The notes beneath the pieces are model-generated. The model worked only from the letters and a program-made list of their open reading frames with translations. It did not search any database and had not been told where the DNA came from. From Novosphingobium sp. 9U (lineage in GTDB: Bacteria; Pseudomonadota; Alphaproteobacteria; Sphingomonadales; Sphingomonadaceae), in the NCBI RefSeq assembly GCF_902506425.1, contig NZ_LR732491.1:1-44462 (forward strand): 44,462 nucleotides of DNA. The letters are read 5' to 3'. The position numbers and the translations under genes were made by a program. Shown piece after piece: positions 7,013 to 16,002 of the stretch (the first letter of the stretch is position 1; each line of letters opens with the position of its first letter).

Positions 7013-7996
7013 CTACCTTCCCATGCCGAGCTTCCGGGATTCGACCCAGTTATAGAGAAGACCACCGACTCCAGCCGCGAGGAATGTCTTCAATCGGTGA
7101 AGCAGCGCCGCTGAGAATGCGACGGCTGGTGGAACGCCAAAACTGGTGAGCACAGCCGTATAGGCAAATTCCTCGATCCCAATATTGCCGATGCTCAGCG
7201 GAAGATTCATGATCGTCATCATCAGTGGGCATGCAATCAAGACTGAAAGAAGCGGGATCGTCGGGTCAAATGCGACGATGTTAACCCAAAAACCAACACC
7301 TGCGGCGAGGTAGAAGACGCTGGACACCAAAAACGCTAACAGCAAATGTGCCCACCTGCTACGGTAGAGCGTAATGCCCCCGCGAACCTTCTCCATTCGG
7401 GTGAAAAGCTTGTCGAGACGGGGAAAACGTTGGGTTAGCCGCGCCCGTATGAACTCGAAAGGCCGTTGGTCCAGAATCATCCACAATACGAGGCCCAGCC
7501 CCGCTACGGTGACGATGATCGCCTCCGTCACCAGCGGCTGGTTGACGGATCGCAGGGTCAGCAATGTCGCCACCAATGCGAACGCCACCAGGGTAATAAG
7601 CCCCGTGAGCCGGTCGACAAGCACGCTCGCCGCGGCTGACGCTGTGTTGCCGCTGATTCGCGCCTGCAGGCCCACGCGCAAGACATCTCCACCGATATTG
7701 CTTGGCAGCACCAGATTGAAGAAGCGGGCACTCAAGTAAATCTCGAATAGCTCCCATGTGCTTCCCCGCAGCCCTAACGCTCGCGACAGGATGCGCCATT
7801 TAAAGGCGCTGACTAGATCGAGCAATCCGTTCATGGCGATCGCCGCAAATATGAACTCGATGCGTGTTCCCGCCAACGTCTCGGCTAGTGTGCGACGCCC
7901 GGCCGTGTTGAACAGGCCGGAGTAATAGAACACGGCTCCGAGAAGCAGAATCGTGGCGCTAGCCCGCAACAGCTTCAACTCAGCCCGCCCCTTCAT
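7013..7996 (-). CDS. UPF0104/lysylphosphatidylglycerol synthetase-type membrane protein, flippase-like
   Basis: A 327-residue polytopic membrane protein of the UPF0104 (AglD/YbhN, LPG synthetase transmembrane region) family. Family motifs seen are LPSNIGGDVLRVGL, SVLVDRLTGLITLVAF and LPLSIGNIGIEEFAYTA, with about eight hydrophobic segments. Members are thought to move or modify lipids and lipid-linked sugars, and are common in cell-surface polysaccharide clusters. The start was set at ATG 7996 (MKGRAELKLLRASATILLLG); an open frame continues upstream for 71 codons, but that part is arginine/histidine-rich non-protein-like sequence overlapping the next gene. In this cluster it could flip the polyprenyl-phosphate sugar made by the GT2 enzyme, but that is inference. 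Confidence 0.8.
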   Translation of the reverse strand: MKGRAELKLLRASATILLLGAVFYYSGLFNTAGRRTLAETLAGTRIEFIFAAIAMNGLLDLVSAFKWRILSRALGLRGSTWELFEIYLSARFFNLVLPSNIGGDVLRVGLQARISGNTASAAASVLVDRLTGLITLVAFALVATLLTLRSVNQPLVTEAIIVTVAGLGLVLWMILDQRPFEFIRARLTQRFPRLDKLFTRMEKVRGGITLYRSRWAHLLLAFLVSSVFYLAAGVGFWVNIVAFDPTIPLLSVLIACPLMMTIMNLPLSIGNIGIEEFAYTAVLTSFGVPPAVAFSAALLHRLKTFLAAGVGGLLYNWVESRKLGMGR

Positions 7997-8105
7997 CACT
8001 GTGGCAAAGCTAGCATGGCGCCGCTGATCCAGTCGAGATCTTCCTTTGGACCAGACGCAGTGCCTGCTTCCGAAACCGTGATGCGCGGAGCGGACGGAGC
8101 CATCG

Positions 8106-9713
8106 TCAGCTCTCCGGCGCTGGCGAGGCTGGACATGGCGGTAGGGGCCCGGTATTCGACCATGTGAACAGGTGGAACCCTGGCACTGAAGATGGTATTC
8201 TAGTGGCAATCCGCTCGATGCGATCAGCCGTATCGGCCGGTATCCAAGCCGCCGATCGCCAGCGCCTGTCCGGTGAGACGATCAGCCCTTTTTCATGGCA
8301 GGCGATCACGCGAGCGACCCCGTCGGGTGAGAAAAGCACCGGCCGGCCAGTCCGGAAATCCTTGGCGAATTCGACGGCAGGAAATATCTCGTCGATCCTT
8401 GAGCGGTTGATCAGATAATCATATCGTCCGAAACGATAGACCGCCTCCGTGTCCTGCGCGGTGAGTAGCGTAGGGTATTCGGCGGCGAGCTTGCGCAATT
8501 GCGCTAAGTCGGCGGACCAAGGCGGATCGTCGATCTCCCTTGTCACTCTTGCGGGCTGACGTGCCGCCTGAATTCCTTCGATTGCGAAAAGGCGCACAGT
8601 TCCGCGATAGCCTCGGTCCAGCAGCATGATTCCAGCTAGCACCGCCACTGTCAGCGCGCCTGTGGTCACCCCGGCGCGGCGCCAAGATAGGATTGCAGGG
8701 ATTCTTTGCAGACGCTGAACCGCGATCCCAATAGCGAGTGCCCAGATGCCGAGGAAGAACGGCGCCAGATAAAGAATGTACCGTTCTTCTTTGCGCGCCG
8801 CGACCGAGTGAATGGCGAGGGGAACGACCAGTAACACTAGCATGCCGCGGGTTAGCCGGGCGTCCCGGCGCCAAGCCAGCAGGACTGCGACAGGAAAGGC
8901 GAGCGTGAGCAACGGCATAGACGCGAGAAAACACCGAGCGTAGTAGAAGGGCGCACTCATCCGGTCCGCTTCAAACTGTGGCGCCTGGAAGAAGCCGGAC
9001 GCATAGGGTCGAACGAAATACCCGGCCAGCGCGACGATCACCGGGAGCACAAGCAGCCACCGCTTGTGATCGCGCCATAACCGCAATGTGCCCGACAGCT
9101 CGGCTTCCAGAACGAGCCAGATCATGACCGCTGTGATAAGGAAGACCGTGGTAGGCTGAAAAGCTAGCGCGACGAGAAAAGATAACAATGACATGATCGT
9201 GGCCGCAAGCATGACCGCGGGCGATCGGCTCGCCACCGAACGAAACAGGAACATTGCGCCGATCCAGACGAACAGCGCCTGCATGGTATAGAAACGAGCG
9301 AAAGCAGAGTTCCGGAGCGCCCACTCATTGAAAATCCATAAGAAAGCAGCGGAGCAGGCCGCGACCGCGCCGGCCTTGTGATACGCCCAATAAGTGAACG
9401 CCCCTGCCAGAGCCGCGTTGGCCGCCATAGCGGGCAATCTGGCAACGCCAAGGCTGTCGCTCCCGGTCAGTTTCATCAGGCCGCCAACGAGCAGCGTATA
9501 AACCTTGCCGCGTTGATAAGTACCCTCGGCGATATCGAAGGTGCCGAGATGCACCCAGGATCGCGCGGCGAGAAGATGAAATAGCTCATCGGTCATTACG
9601 GTCAGAGCCGGCGAACAAACAAGATGGAGTAAACAGGCGAGCGCCGCTGCCGCAAGGGCAATTGCGTGCGGCCGCCACACCGATTTGTGAACCATTGCTC
9701 CCATGCCAAACAT
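8106..9713 (-). CDS. GT39/ArnT-like GT-C glycosyltransferase
   Basis: An integral membrane protein of about 535 residues. The first periplasmic loop carries the acidic pair of GT-C/PMT-ArnT enzymes (VMTDELFHLLAARSW, then LGTFDIAEGTYQRGKVYTLL). About ten hydrophobic helices follow (for example LLSFLVALAFQPTTVFLITA, LLVLPVIVALAGYFVRP, ILYLAPFFLGIWALAIGIAV), then a soluble C-terminal part of about 150 residues. Such enzymes take a sugar from an undecaprenyl-phosphate carrier and put it on lipid A, a glycan or a protein in the periplasm. ATG 9713 is chosen; 9704 and 9695 are also possible, and a TTG at 9740 is less likely. It precedes the flippase-like gene by about 110 bases on the same strand and fits as the acceptor step of the GT2 enzyme's product. 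Confidence 0.75.
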   Translation of the reverse strand: MFGMGAMVHKSVWRPHAIALAAAALACLLHLVCSPALTVMTDELFHLLAARSWVHLGTFDIAEGTYQRGKVYTLLVGGLMKLTGSDSLGVARLPAMAANAALAGAFTYWAYHKAGAVAACSAAFLWIFNEWALRNSAFARFYTMQALFVWIGAMFLFRSVASRSPAVMLAATIMSLLSFLVALAFQPTTVFLITAVMIWLVLEAELSGTLRLWRDHKRWLLVLPVIVALAGYFVRPYASGFFQAPQFEADRMSAPFYYARCFLASMPLLTLAFPVAVLLAWRRDARLTRGMLVLLVVPLAIHSVAARKEERYILYLAPFFLGIWALAIGIAVQRLQRIPAILSWRRAGVTTGALTVAVLAGIMLLDRGYRGTVRLFAIEGIQAARQPARVTREIDDPPWSADLAQLRKLAAEYPTLLTAQDTEAVYRFGRYDYLINRSRIDEIFPAVEFAKDFRTGRPVLFSPDGVARVIACHEKGLIVSPDRRWRSAAWIPADTADRIERIATRIPSSVPGFHLFTWSNTGPLPPCPASPAPES

Positions 9714-9866
9714 ATGCTCGGGCGCATTCCGGCGTGTCAAGCAGAGGACTTGTTAGTTGCGAAACTTGGTCTTGGCCTTCAGGCTTGATTTAGCTGCGCC
9801 ATTCGTGTGCATGGTTGTGTCATGCGGATCGACGGATCAGCATCCTGATTCGAAAAGGGGACGGCC

Positions 9867-11717
9867 ATACGCTACCGTGCGGACATTGATGGCCTTCGCA
9901 CTGTCGCAGTGCTGCCCATCGTTCTCGCACATGCAGGCGTTCGCCAAGTTCCCGGCGGTTTCGTTGGCGTCGATGTATTTTTCGTAATCTCCGGATTTTT
10001 AATTACGTCCATCATTCAGCGGGCAATCAACGAAGGGTCCTTTTTTTTAATACAGTTCTACAAGCGGAGAATAGTTCGCATATTGCCCGCCTTACTCCTC
10101 ATGATTCTGATGGTCAACGCAGCAGCAATCGCATTGCTTACGCCGGCCGAGTTCCGCACCATAGCGCAAAGCTCCGCCGCGACCGCTGGCTTCGTATCGA
10201 ACATTTATTTTTGGAACCTTATCGACTACTTCGACAGCTCAGCGCTCGTCAAGCCATTACTGCATACATGGTCACTCGGCGTCGAAGAACAATTCTATAT
10301 CCTCTATCCGTTAATCTTGCTGGTACTTAACAAGTTATGGCCAAGCCGGCTTGTCGCGGTGCTGGCAGTGATCGTCGTGCTGTCTTTCGCTCTGTCGCTC
10401 GTCCTTGCGTACCGGCAACCAGAATCCGCCTTTTATCTTTTGCCGAGCCGCGCCTGGGAACTGGGCATTGGCGGCCTAGTAGCGCTGAACGCTCTCCCAA
10501 AAGCCCGCTCCCCGTTTGAGCAAAGTGGATTGGCTCTGGCCGGTCTGGCGCTGATATCTACCGGCATATTCGCCATCAGGCCCGGGATCGCGTTCCCCGC
10601 GCCCTGGGCCCTGTTGCCCTGTATAGGGACGGCGTTGGTGATCGGTTATGGCGAGTTGTCCATAGCGGCCAAGCTCCTGTCCGTGCCTCCCGTGCGCTGG
10701 ATCGGTAGGGTCTCCTATTCGCTCTATCTGTGGCATTGGCCGCTCATCACCTTCTGGCGCCTCCAGTTTGGGCCAACTCTCTCCCGTCCTGAAACCGCTC
10801 TTCTGATCGGCATCTCATTATTCGCCGCCACGATGTCCTATCTGCTGATTGAGCGCCCGTTCATTCAGCGCTTCAAGGCAAGTGCGGCAAGGGCGACGAA
10901 TGTGGCTGGATGTGGCGCGGTCTTTGTCATGGTCGCACTCACTCTGGGAGTGGCGGCCAACGCGACGCGGATAAAGCCAGTGCCCGAACAGATCCGGCAT
11001 ATCACCTCATTTCTCACCTACCGTTATTCAACTACCAACCACTACCAGTTCCGGCGCGGGCTCTGTTTTGTCGCGAAGGGTGACGAGACTTTCGACTGGA
11101 ATACATGCATGAGCGCACGGCCGGGTCGACGAAATGTTCTGATCGTCGGAGACAGCCATGCAGCCCAATATTGGCGTGCCTTCGCGCTGCGCTATACCTC
11201 AGATAATGTCATGCAGGGAACCGCCTCGGGTTGTCGTCCCGCGATCCTGCCAGCCGGTCGAGCGCGCTGCACGGCACTGATGAGCCGTATTTTGAATGAT
11301 TTTGCCCGCGAAAGTCGCGTTCATATAGCGGTCCTTGCGGGACAGTGGCGCGCAAAGGACTTGCCCGCTCTGCTTCGCACAATTCGAATCCTCCGTTCGC
11401 GCAACGTCGGCGTCGTGGTGATCGGGCCGACGGTCGAGTACGATGGGCAGTTTCCTCACATCCTGTCCCAGGCGTTGATGAGGGGCGACATGGCGATGGT
11501 CGATCGCATGAGGATCAGGCGTCCCTTCGACCTCGACCGCAAAATGGCTCGTTTGGTCCGCGCTACCGGCGCGCGCTATTTCTCAGAAATCGAGGTCGAG
11601 TGTTCGTCGGGCGAATGCCGGCTGTTCGACAGCCGAGGCGGTCCCTTCCACTTTGACTATGGTCATCTCACGCTTGACGCCGCCCGGGACGTAGTGAGGC
11701 AATTCCCAGCGCTCTAG
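9867..11717 (+). CDS. OafA/YrhL-type acyltransferase with C-terminal SGNH domain, apparent AUA start
   Basis: About 616 residues. The N-terminal acyltransferase_3 domain has YRADIDGLRTVAVLPIVLAH, GFVGVDVFFVISGFLIT, YKRRIVRILPALLL and HTWSLGVEEQFYILYPLILL, with about ten membrane helices. The C-terminal domain has the SGNH hydrolase block IVGDSHAAQYW (nucleophile Ser about 430), AVLAGQWRAKD and a final DYGHLTLDAARDVV carrying the catalytic His. Such proteins O-acetylate or acylate surface polysaccharides or LPS. The conserved N-terminal RYRADIDGLR lies upstream of any ATG, GTG or TTG; the only codon in the place of the usual Met is ATA at 9867, six bases after AAGGGGA. If AUA is not used, translation would start at GTG 9909 and lose the conserved first 14 residues. 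The gene is plus-strand and converges with a glycosyltransferase gene 27 bases beyond its stop. Confidence 0.85.
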   Translation: MRYRADIDGLRTVAVLPIVLAHAGVRQVPGGFVGVDVFFVISGFLITSIIQRAINEGSFFLIQFYKRRIVRILPALLLMILMVNAAAIALLTPAEFRTIAQSSAATAGFVSNIYFWNLIDYFDSSALVKPLLHTWSLGVEEQFYILYPLILLVLNKLWPSRLVAVLAVIVVLSFALSLVLAYRQPESAFYLLPSRAWELGIGGLVALNALPKARSPFEQSGLALAGLALISTGIFAIRPGIAFPAPWALLPCIGTALVIGYGELSIAAKLLSVPPVRWIGRVSYSLYLWHWPLITFWRLQFGPTLSRPETALLIGISLFAATMSYLLIERPFIQRFKASAARATNVAGCGAVFVMVALTLGVAANATRIKPVPEQIRHITSFLTYRYSTTNHYQFRRGLCFVAKGDETFDWNTCMSARPGRRNVLIVGDSHAAQYWRAFALRYTSDNVMQGTASGCRPAILPAGRARCTALMSRILNDFARESRVHIAVLAGQWRAKDLPALLRTIRILRSRNVGVVVIGPTVEYDGQFPHILSQALMRGDMAMVDRMRIRRPFDLDRKMARLVRATGARYFSEIEVECSSGECRLFDSRGGPFHFDYGHLTLDAARDVVRQFPAL

Positions 11718-11743
11718 AGGTGTCCTGGCCGGCGACACCGAGC

Positions 11744-12934
11744 CTATTGTCGGCGGCACACCGGGACAGCAAGGGAGAGATCATCGTCCATGAAGGTATA
11801 ATAAGCGCTTGTGCACCTCAGAAGCATTCTCAGTCGTGCATTCCTGATGGCTTCACGGACATGGCCGCCGAGCGGCTCCAGCAACGCTGCACGAACCCGG
11901 CGCTCGAACACACGGTTGCCGCCAGAGCGGATAGCACGGCGCAACGCTTGCCGTTGCGGAAGGTCCCAGAGCACGCCCGGCGCTCGCATCGCGTGACGAA
12001 GCAGGGACATGTCCAGCGAATAGCATTCGCCCGGCTTGAGGCCGGCCGCCATCCGGCTCGCTTCGGCAAAGTCATCGTACGCGAATTGCCAAAGCCCGCG
12101 CGCGCTCATGGCGGCGGCCCGTGCAAGCAGCGCTGAGATCTGCTGCAGGCTGGTCAGTTCCGCGGAAGTGGGCAGCTGAAGATAGAGCGGCAATCCGTAT
12201 CGGTGATAAGCGTTCGCAAAAATGCGCTGACCGAATCTGCGCCAATTTGCGACCACATCGGCCGCTGTGACCTGAGCATGGGCCGGCCCTCGCATGCCAT
12301 CATGCTTTCGCTGGTGGAAGATCACTTCCGGCAAGTAGACGCTCGAATAATTCGCGGCCAGGCGAAGTAGCATGTCTATATCCATACTCCGTGGCAGCGA
12401 CTCGTCGAACGCACCGAGCGCGTCGTAACAGGACTTGCGCACAAGCATGGCTGGCTGATGAACATAGGTCCGAACCATTGTGTCGGCGAACAGCGTTTCC
12501 GAACTAGACGGTGGCGCTGCAGCTTCCTTGATTTTACGGATACCGTTTTCGTCCCAGAAATGTCCATAGCGCCCAAATACAAACCCGGCGGTCGGATTAG
12601 ACACCAGCGAGCGTTCCAGCAATTCGAGGGACCGCGATAACGGAAGATCGTCGTCGTCGAAAATCCAAATCATTTCGCCAACGGCGCTGGCTAGACCATG
12701 ATTGAGCGCCTTAGACTTTCCGCTGTTTTCTTGCCTAAGGTAAAGAATGGACGAACCGAGTGACCGGGCGTAATCTCCGGTTCCGTCAGTCGAGCCATCG
12801 TCGATGACAATGATCTGACGCGGCTGCACCGTTTGAGAGAAAAGCGCCGCAAGACTTTCGCTGAGATACGTCACTCGATTGAAGGTTGGAACCAATATAG
12901 TTACATCGCAGGAGCGAGTCTGCGGCATTGTCAT
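11744..12934 (-). CDS. Family 2 glycosyltransferase
   Basis: About 396 residues. The N-terminal GT-A domain has VTILVPTFNRVTYLSESLAA, IIVIDDGSTDGTGDYARSLG, LRQENSGKSKALNHGLASA and the acidic FDDDDLPLSRS that stands for the DXD motif. HQPAMLVRKSCYDALGAFDE and SMDIDMLLRLAANY are the usual acceptor-side motifs of soluble GT2 enzymes. The C-terminal 150 residues are helical and lack membrane segments, so it probably works in the cytoplasm on a lipid-linked glycan. The start is among three close codons (GTG 12943, ATG 12934, ATG 12928); GGAG lies just upstream of the latter two. The ABC exporter gene lies 84 bases upstream on the same strand. Confidence 0.85.
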   Translation of the reverse strand: MTMPQTRSCDVTILVPTFNRVTYLSESLAALFSQTVQPRQIIVIDDGSTDGTGDYARSLGSSILYLRQENSGKSKALNHGLASAVGEMIWIFDDDDLPLSRSLELLERSLVSNPTAGFVFGRYGHFWDENGIRKIKEAAAPPSSSETLFADTMVRTYVHQPAMLVRKSCYDALGAFDESLPRSMDIDMLLRLAANYSSVYLPEVIFHQRKHDGMRGPAHAQVTAADVVANWRRFGQRIFANAYHRYGLPLYLQLPTSAELTSLQQISALLARAAAMSARGLWQFAYDDFAEASRMAAGLKPGECYSLDMSLLRHAMRAPGVLWDLPQRQALRRAIRSGGNRVFERRVRAALLEPLGGHVREAIRNARLRMLLRCTSAYYTFMDDDLSLAVPVCRRQ

Positions 12935-13018
12935 CTTCTCCACAGATAATATGTGGCGACGCTAGACGTTGGACGCTATGATGAGCCTGCATCTTTGACT
13001 TGAATTCGACGCGATACA

Positions 13019-14830
13019 TCACGATCTGGCGGCCACCACAACGGCTTGTCCGGTCTCTGGAAACATTTCCTCGTAAGTGCCACGCCGTACGATTGCGCCC
13101 GATCGGAGTTCGACGACGAGGTCGCACTGCCGGAGCGTGCTGGTGCGATGCGCGATCATGATGACGGTGATATCGGCACCCAGCCGGGCAACCGAATTCA
13201 TAATCGACAATTCGGTTTGATCGTCCAGCGCGCTCGTTGCTTCGTCGAGGATCAGAACCGACGATTGCTTGTACAGCGCGCGCGCAATGCCGATCCGCTG
13301 GCGCTGCCCGCCCGAAAGCCGCACGCCTCGCTCACCGATCACCGTATCGAATCCGTCCGGCTGCTGCAGGATGAACGATGCGATATCGGCGTGTTCGGCG
13401 GCCCTTCTCGCACGTTCGAAATCGATTGATTGCCGTTTCACGCCGAAGGCAATGTTTTCGACTATTGTCGTATCGGAGAGGTAGATGCTCTGGGGAACAT
13501 GCGCAATCTGCTTATACCAGCGGCTGATATTGTCGGCATTCAGGGGCACGCCATCAATCGTCACACACCCTGCCGTGGGCATGAGCAGGCCCATCAGCAG
13601 GTCGACAGTGGTCGTCTTGCCGCTGCCCGTTTTCCCGACCAGTCCCACTCGCGAACCTTTGGGAATGACCAGATCGAGATTGTCAATTACCGGAGGCAGC
13701 GCCGATGCGTAGCGGAACGCAACTTGGTCAAACCGGATCTGCTTTGTGAACGGCAAGGGTGGCGCATTCCGGCTATGCTCGCGATCGACAGGCAGAGGGC
13801 GGCCAAGCAACTGAAGCACGTCGTGCAGCAGTACGCTATTACCCTGCATCGAGGTCCACCCAAGATAGATCTGCTGGAGGAGCGGCAGCAGGCGCTGCGC
13901 GCCTAGCGCGATGGCTCCGAGCACCGGCAAGGCCGACGTGAGACCGCCAGGCTGTCGGTTAAGGTATAGGGCCAACAGCGCAATTATAACCATGCCAGCC
14001 CCTTCGATCACGAACCGGGGCACCGCGGCGATTAGTGCATTTGTCGCCTGAGCGTCGCGCAATTCGGAATCCAGACTGGAGAACTTCGCGAGAAAGACTG
14101 GTTGTGCTTCGTCAATGATCACGTCTCTTATGCCGCCCAGCCCTTCCTGTATAACTTTCAGGCGGTCGGTGCTCGTCTTTGCGATGATCCTGCTGTTGGC
14201 CTTGAGTCGTCTGCGGCTCGCATAGGAGACGCTCACGTAGATCGCGCCGAATAGCGAGAAGGACACCAGCGCGATAAAAGGGTCTATGTAGATCAGGCCA
14301 GCCATGATGAAAGTGGCCACAGTTAACGATGTGACGCACTGGAGAGCCGGCAGCATCGACTGGTTCAGAACGATCTGCACTTTGCTGACGCCGCTGATGA
14401 TCATGCTGCTGTTCTTGGCCGTATGCCACTCGTAGCTTTGAAACAGCATCCGCTCGTACAATGCCACGCCCAGGTCATACCCCAAGCAGAACACGTATTT
14501 CTGACTTGCCCAAGCCAGCGCAATCCTGAGGCACGCAGAAATTATGGCTAGTGCGCAGAAGACGCTCGCCAGCACGACTACGGCGTCCGAATAACTTGCG
14601 ACGCCAATCCGGTTCAGCACCCGCCACAACAAGTGTTGCCGAGCCAGGAAATTAGGGTCGGCAATAAGGGCGAGAAAGGGAACGACCGCACCGATCGCGA
14701 CAAGTTCCGCAAACGCCCCGACCACCATCAGGCAAAGTACGCCAGCACCGTGCCCAATTCTTCGAGAAGGAACGTAAAGATATAGACGCTTCAGCATCGG
14801 CAAGATGCCGGCACCTTCCCCCGCCATCAT
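13019..14830 (-). CDS. ABC exporter, PglK/MsbA-like half-transporter
   Basis: A half-transporter of about 603 residues, with an N-terminal six-helix ABC transmembrane domain and a C-terminal ATPase. Motifs seen are Walker A GKTGSGKTTTVDLLM (near residue 398), Q-loop HVPQSIYLSDTTIVENIAFG, signature LSGGQRQRIGIARAL (near 506), Walker B VLILDEATSALDD and the H-loop IAHRTSTLRQCD. All are intact. The fold and the cluster suggest flipping of a lipid-linked oligosaccharide or glycolipid, as PglK does. The open frame reaches back to 15034, but only from ATG 14830 is there a good ribosome binding site (GGAG, six bases upstream), followed by MMAGEGAGILPMLKRLYLY. It is the first gene of a two-gene unit with the glycosyltransferase downstream. 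Confidence 0.85.
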   Translation of the reverse strand: MMAGEGAGILPMLKRLYLYVPSRRIGHGAGVLCLMVVGAFAELVAIGAVVPFLALIADPNFLARQHLLWRVLNRIGVASYSDAVVVLASVFCALAIISACLRIALAWASQKYVFCLGYDLGVALYERMLFQSYEWHTAKNSSMIISGVSKVQIVLNQSMLPALQCVTSLTVATFIMAGLIYIDPFIALVSFSLFGAIYVSVSYASRRRLKANSRIIAKTSTDRLKVIQEGLGGIRDVIIDEAQPVFLAKFSSLDSELRDAQATNALIAAVPRFVIEGAGMVIIALLALYLNRQPGGLTSALPVLGAIALGAQRLLPLLQQIYLGWTSMQGNSVLLHDVLQLLGRPLPVDREHSRNAPPLPFTKQIRFDQVAFRYASALPPVIDNLDLVIPKGSRVGLVGKTGSGKTTTVDLLMGLLMPTAGCVTIDGVPLNADNISRWYKQIAHVPQSIYLSDTTIVENIAFGVKRQSIDFERARRAAEHADIASFILQQPDGFDTVIGERGVRLSGGQRQRIGIARALYKQSSVLILDEATSALDDQTELSIMNSVARLGADITVIMIAHRTSTLRQCDLVVELRSGAIVRRGTYEEMFPETGQAVVVAARS

Positions 14831-15067
14831 TTCGAACTCCGTCACCATCCACCTCAAGAACGGCCACGATAGCATGTTTCTTGCGTGATCTAAGAGGCTG
14901 TATGGAAAATCTGCGGAAGGGCTTGTCAGGCGCATAGGTGTCTGGTTCGGGCTCTGCATGTGGACGCAGCAGAGCCGGGGGCGATTGGCCACGACTGCCA
15001 GGAGAACGAAGCTCTGCCCGAGCGATCTTACCAACGACTAATGGGATCGCCTCTAGCCGTCGATTCC
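14831..15067. other. Non-coding, upstream of ABC exporter
   Basis: No gene is supported. The region should hold the promoter of the minus-strand exporter and the junction with the IS5 remnant to the right, but no clear promoter hexamers were picked out. Confidence 0.3.
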
Positions 15068-15421
15068 CGCGCCTGAGCATCAAGGCCGCCGGCGGGAGGT
15101 GGATTTCGCGAGGTGATCAACGCTGTTCGGTACCTTGTTTGTTCGGGATGTGGCTGGCGATTGTCGACGATCCACTCTAGGCATGGCAGCCAGTCTATGG
15201 CTGGTTTTTGGGGATTAGCGCACAGGTTTCCGTTTCGAACGATCCACGACGTCGAGATGATGCTGCTTCGTGGGCGCCGCGGGCGCGAGGCCAGCCCAAG
15301 CGCAACATTGGTTGAGAGCCAGTCGGCCAAGGCACCATCGACGGAAGAGCGCGGGTTTGAAGCAGCCAAGAAGGTCGCGGGACGCAAGCGGCACATCGTT
15401 GTCGAACGCCATCGATTGTGA
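15068..15421 (+). pseudogene. IS5 family transposase, N-terminal fragment
   Basis: The frame reads INAVRYLVCSGCGWRLSTIH, then FRTIHDVEMMLLRGRRGRE, ASPSATLVESQSAKAPS, RGFEAAKKVAGRKRHIVV and a stop. These match the N-terminal half of IS5-family (IS427/IS1031-like) transposases, including the first catalytic region ...SQSxKxP and GRKRHI; the usual first Asp of DSQS is Glu here (VESQS). The C-terminal half with the remaining catalytic residues is absent and a stop follows at 15421. It lies directly upstream of the HTTM operon, so an IS insertion or deletion may have reshaped that promoter. Confidence 0.75.
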
Positions 15422-15540
15422 ACCTGGGCAGGGCACGCATAGCATGCCTGCCCCTTACGCCGCTATCGACACATGGCCAACCCGTCGGTACATTGACGAG
15501 GAAGCGTTTGCTCCATGGTATGATTGCGGAGGATGGTTTT

Positions 15541-16002
15541 GTGGCGGTGGCTCCATCAAATCTAAAATTCACGCTTTTGTCCGCTCTAATTATCGGCATT
15601 CTCGTGATGCAGACCCTCGTCGGATTCCGGAAAGGGAATTACTTCACTCCGTTCATGCCCTACCCCATGTATTCGACCGCTCATTTCGCGGGCGAGAGGC
15701 TCGACGTCAGCCATAAGGTGTTTGCCGTCGAGGCGGACGGGACACGGCGCGAGATCAACGCGGCGCGCGATCTTAACGTGGATTTCTGGCGGTTTGAACG
15801 GCGCTTCGTCGCTCGCCTTATGCAAGCGCGGTTCGATGAAGCCGCCCCCTTTCTCAAGGTAGTGATCGCGCGCTATCCCGCAACGGTGGCAGTAGAAGTT
15901 GATAACTATCCGATGATTATCACGCGCGATGGCCCGAGACGGAAGCCCGTCCAGACGATCGTCCGCATTCGGCGAGACCAAATCAACGAGGCCATTCAAT
16001 GA
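15541..16002 (+). CDS. Membrane-anchored hypothetical protein of the HTTM-DCC operon
   Basis: About 153 residues. A single N-terminal membrane helix (KFTLLSALIIGILVMQTLVG) follows a short lysine-bearing tip, which suggests an inner-membrane anchor with the rest outside. The soluble part begins YFTPFMPYPMYSTAHFAGER and ends with a basic, strand-rich segment (RKPVQTIVRIRRDQINEAIQ). GTG 15541 was chosen because GGAGG stands eight bases before it; ATG 15520 is an alternative. Its stop codon overlaps the HTTM start (ATGA), so the two are translationally coupled. I do not recognise a named family. Position and coupling suggest that it is a dedicated partner of the HTTM protein. Confidence 0.7.
   Translation: MAVAPSNLKFTLLSALIIGILVMQTLVGFRKGNYFTPFMPYPMYSTAHFAGERLDVSHKVFAVEADGTRREINAARDLNVDFWRFERRFVARLMQARFDEAAPFLKVVIARYPATVAVEVDNYPMIITRDGPRRKPVQTIVRIRRDQINEAIQ

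Noticed and set aside
7997..8209. Upstream 71-codon extension of the UPF0104 protein
   Set aside because: The sequence is basic and not membrane-like and overlaps the next gene; ATG 7996 begins the family-like part.
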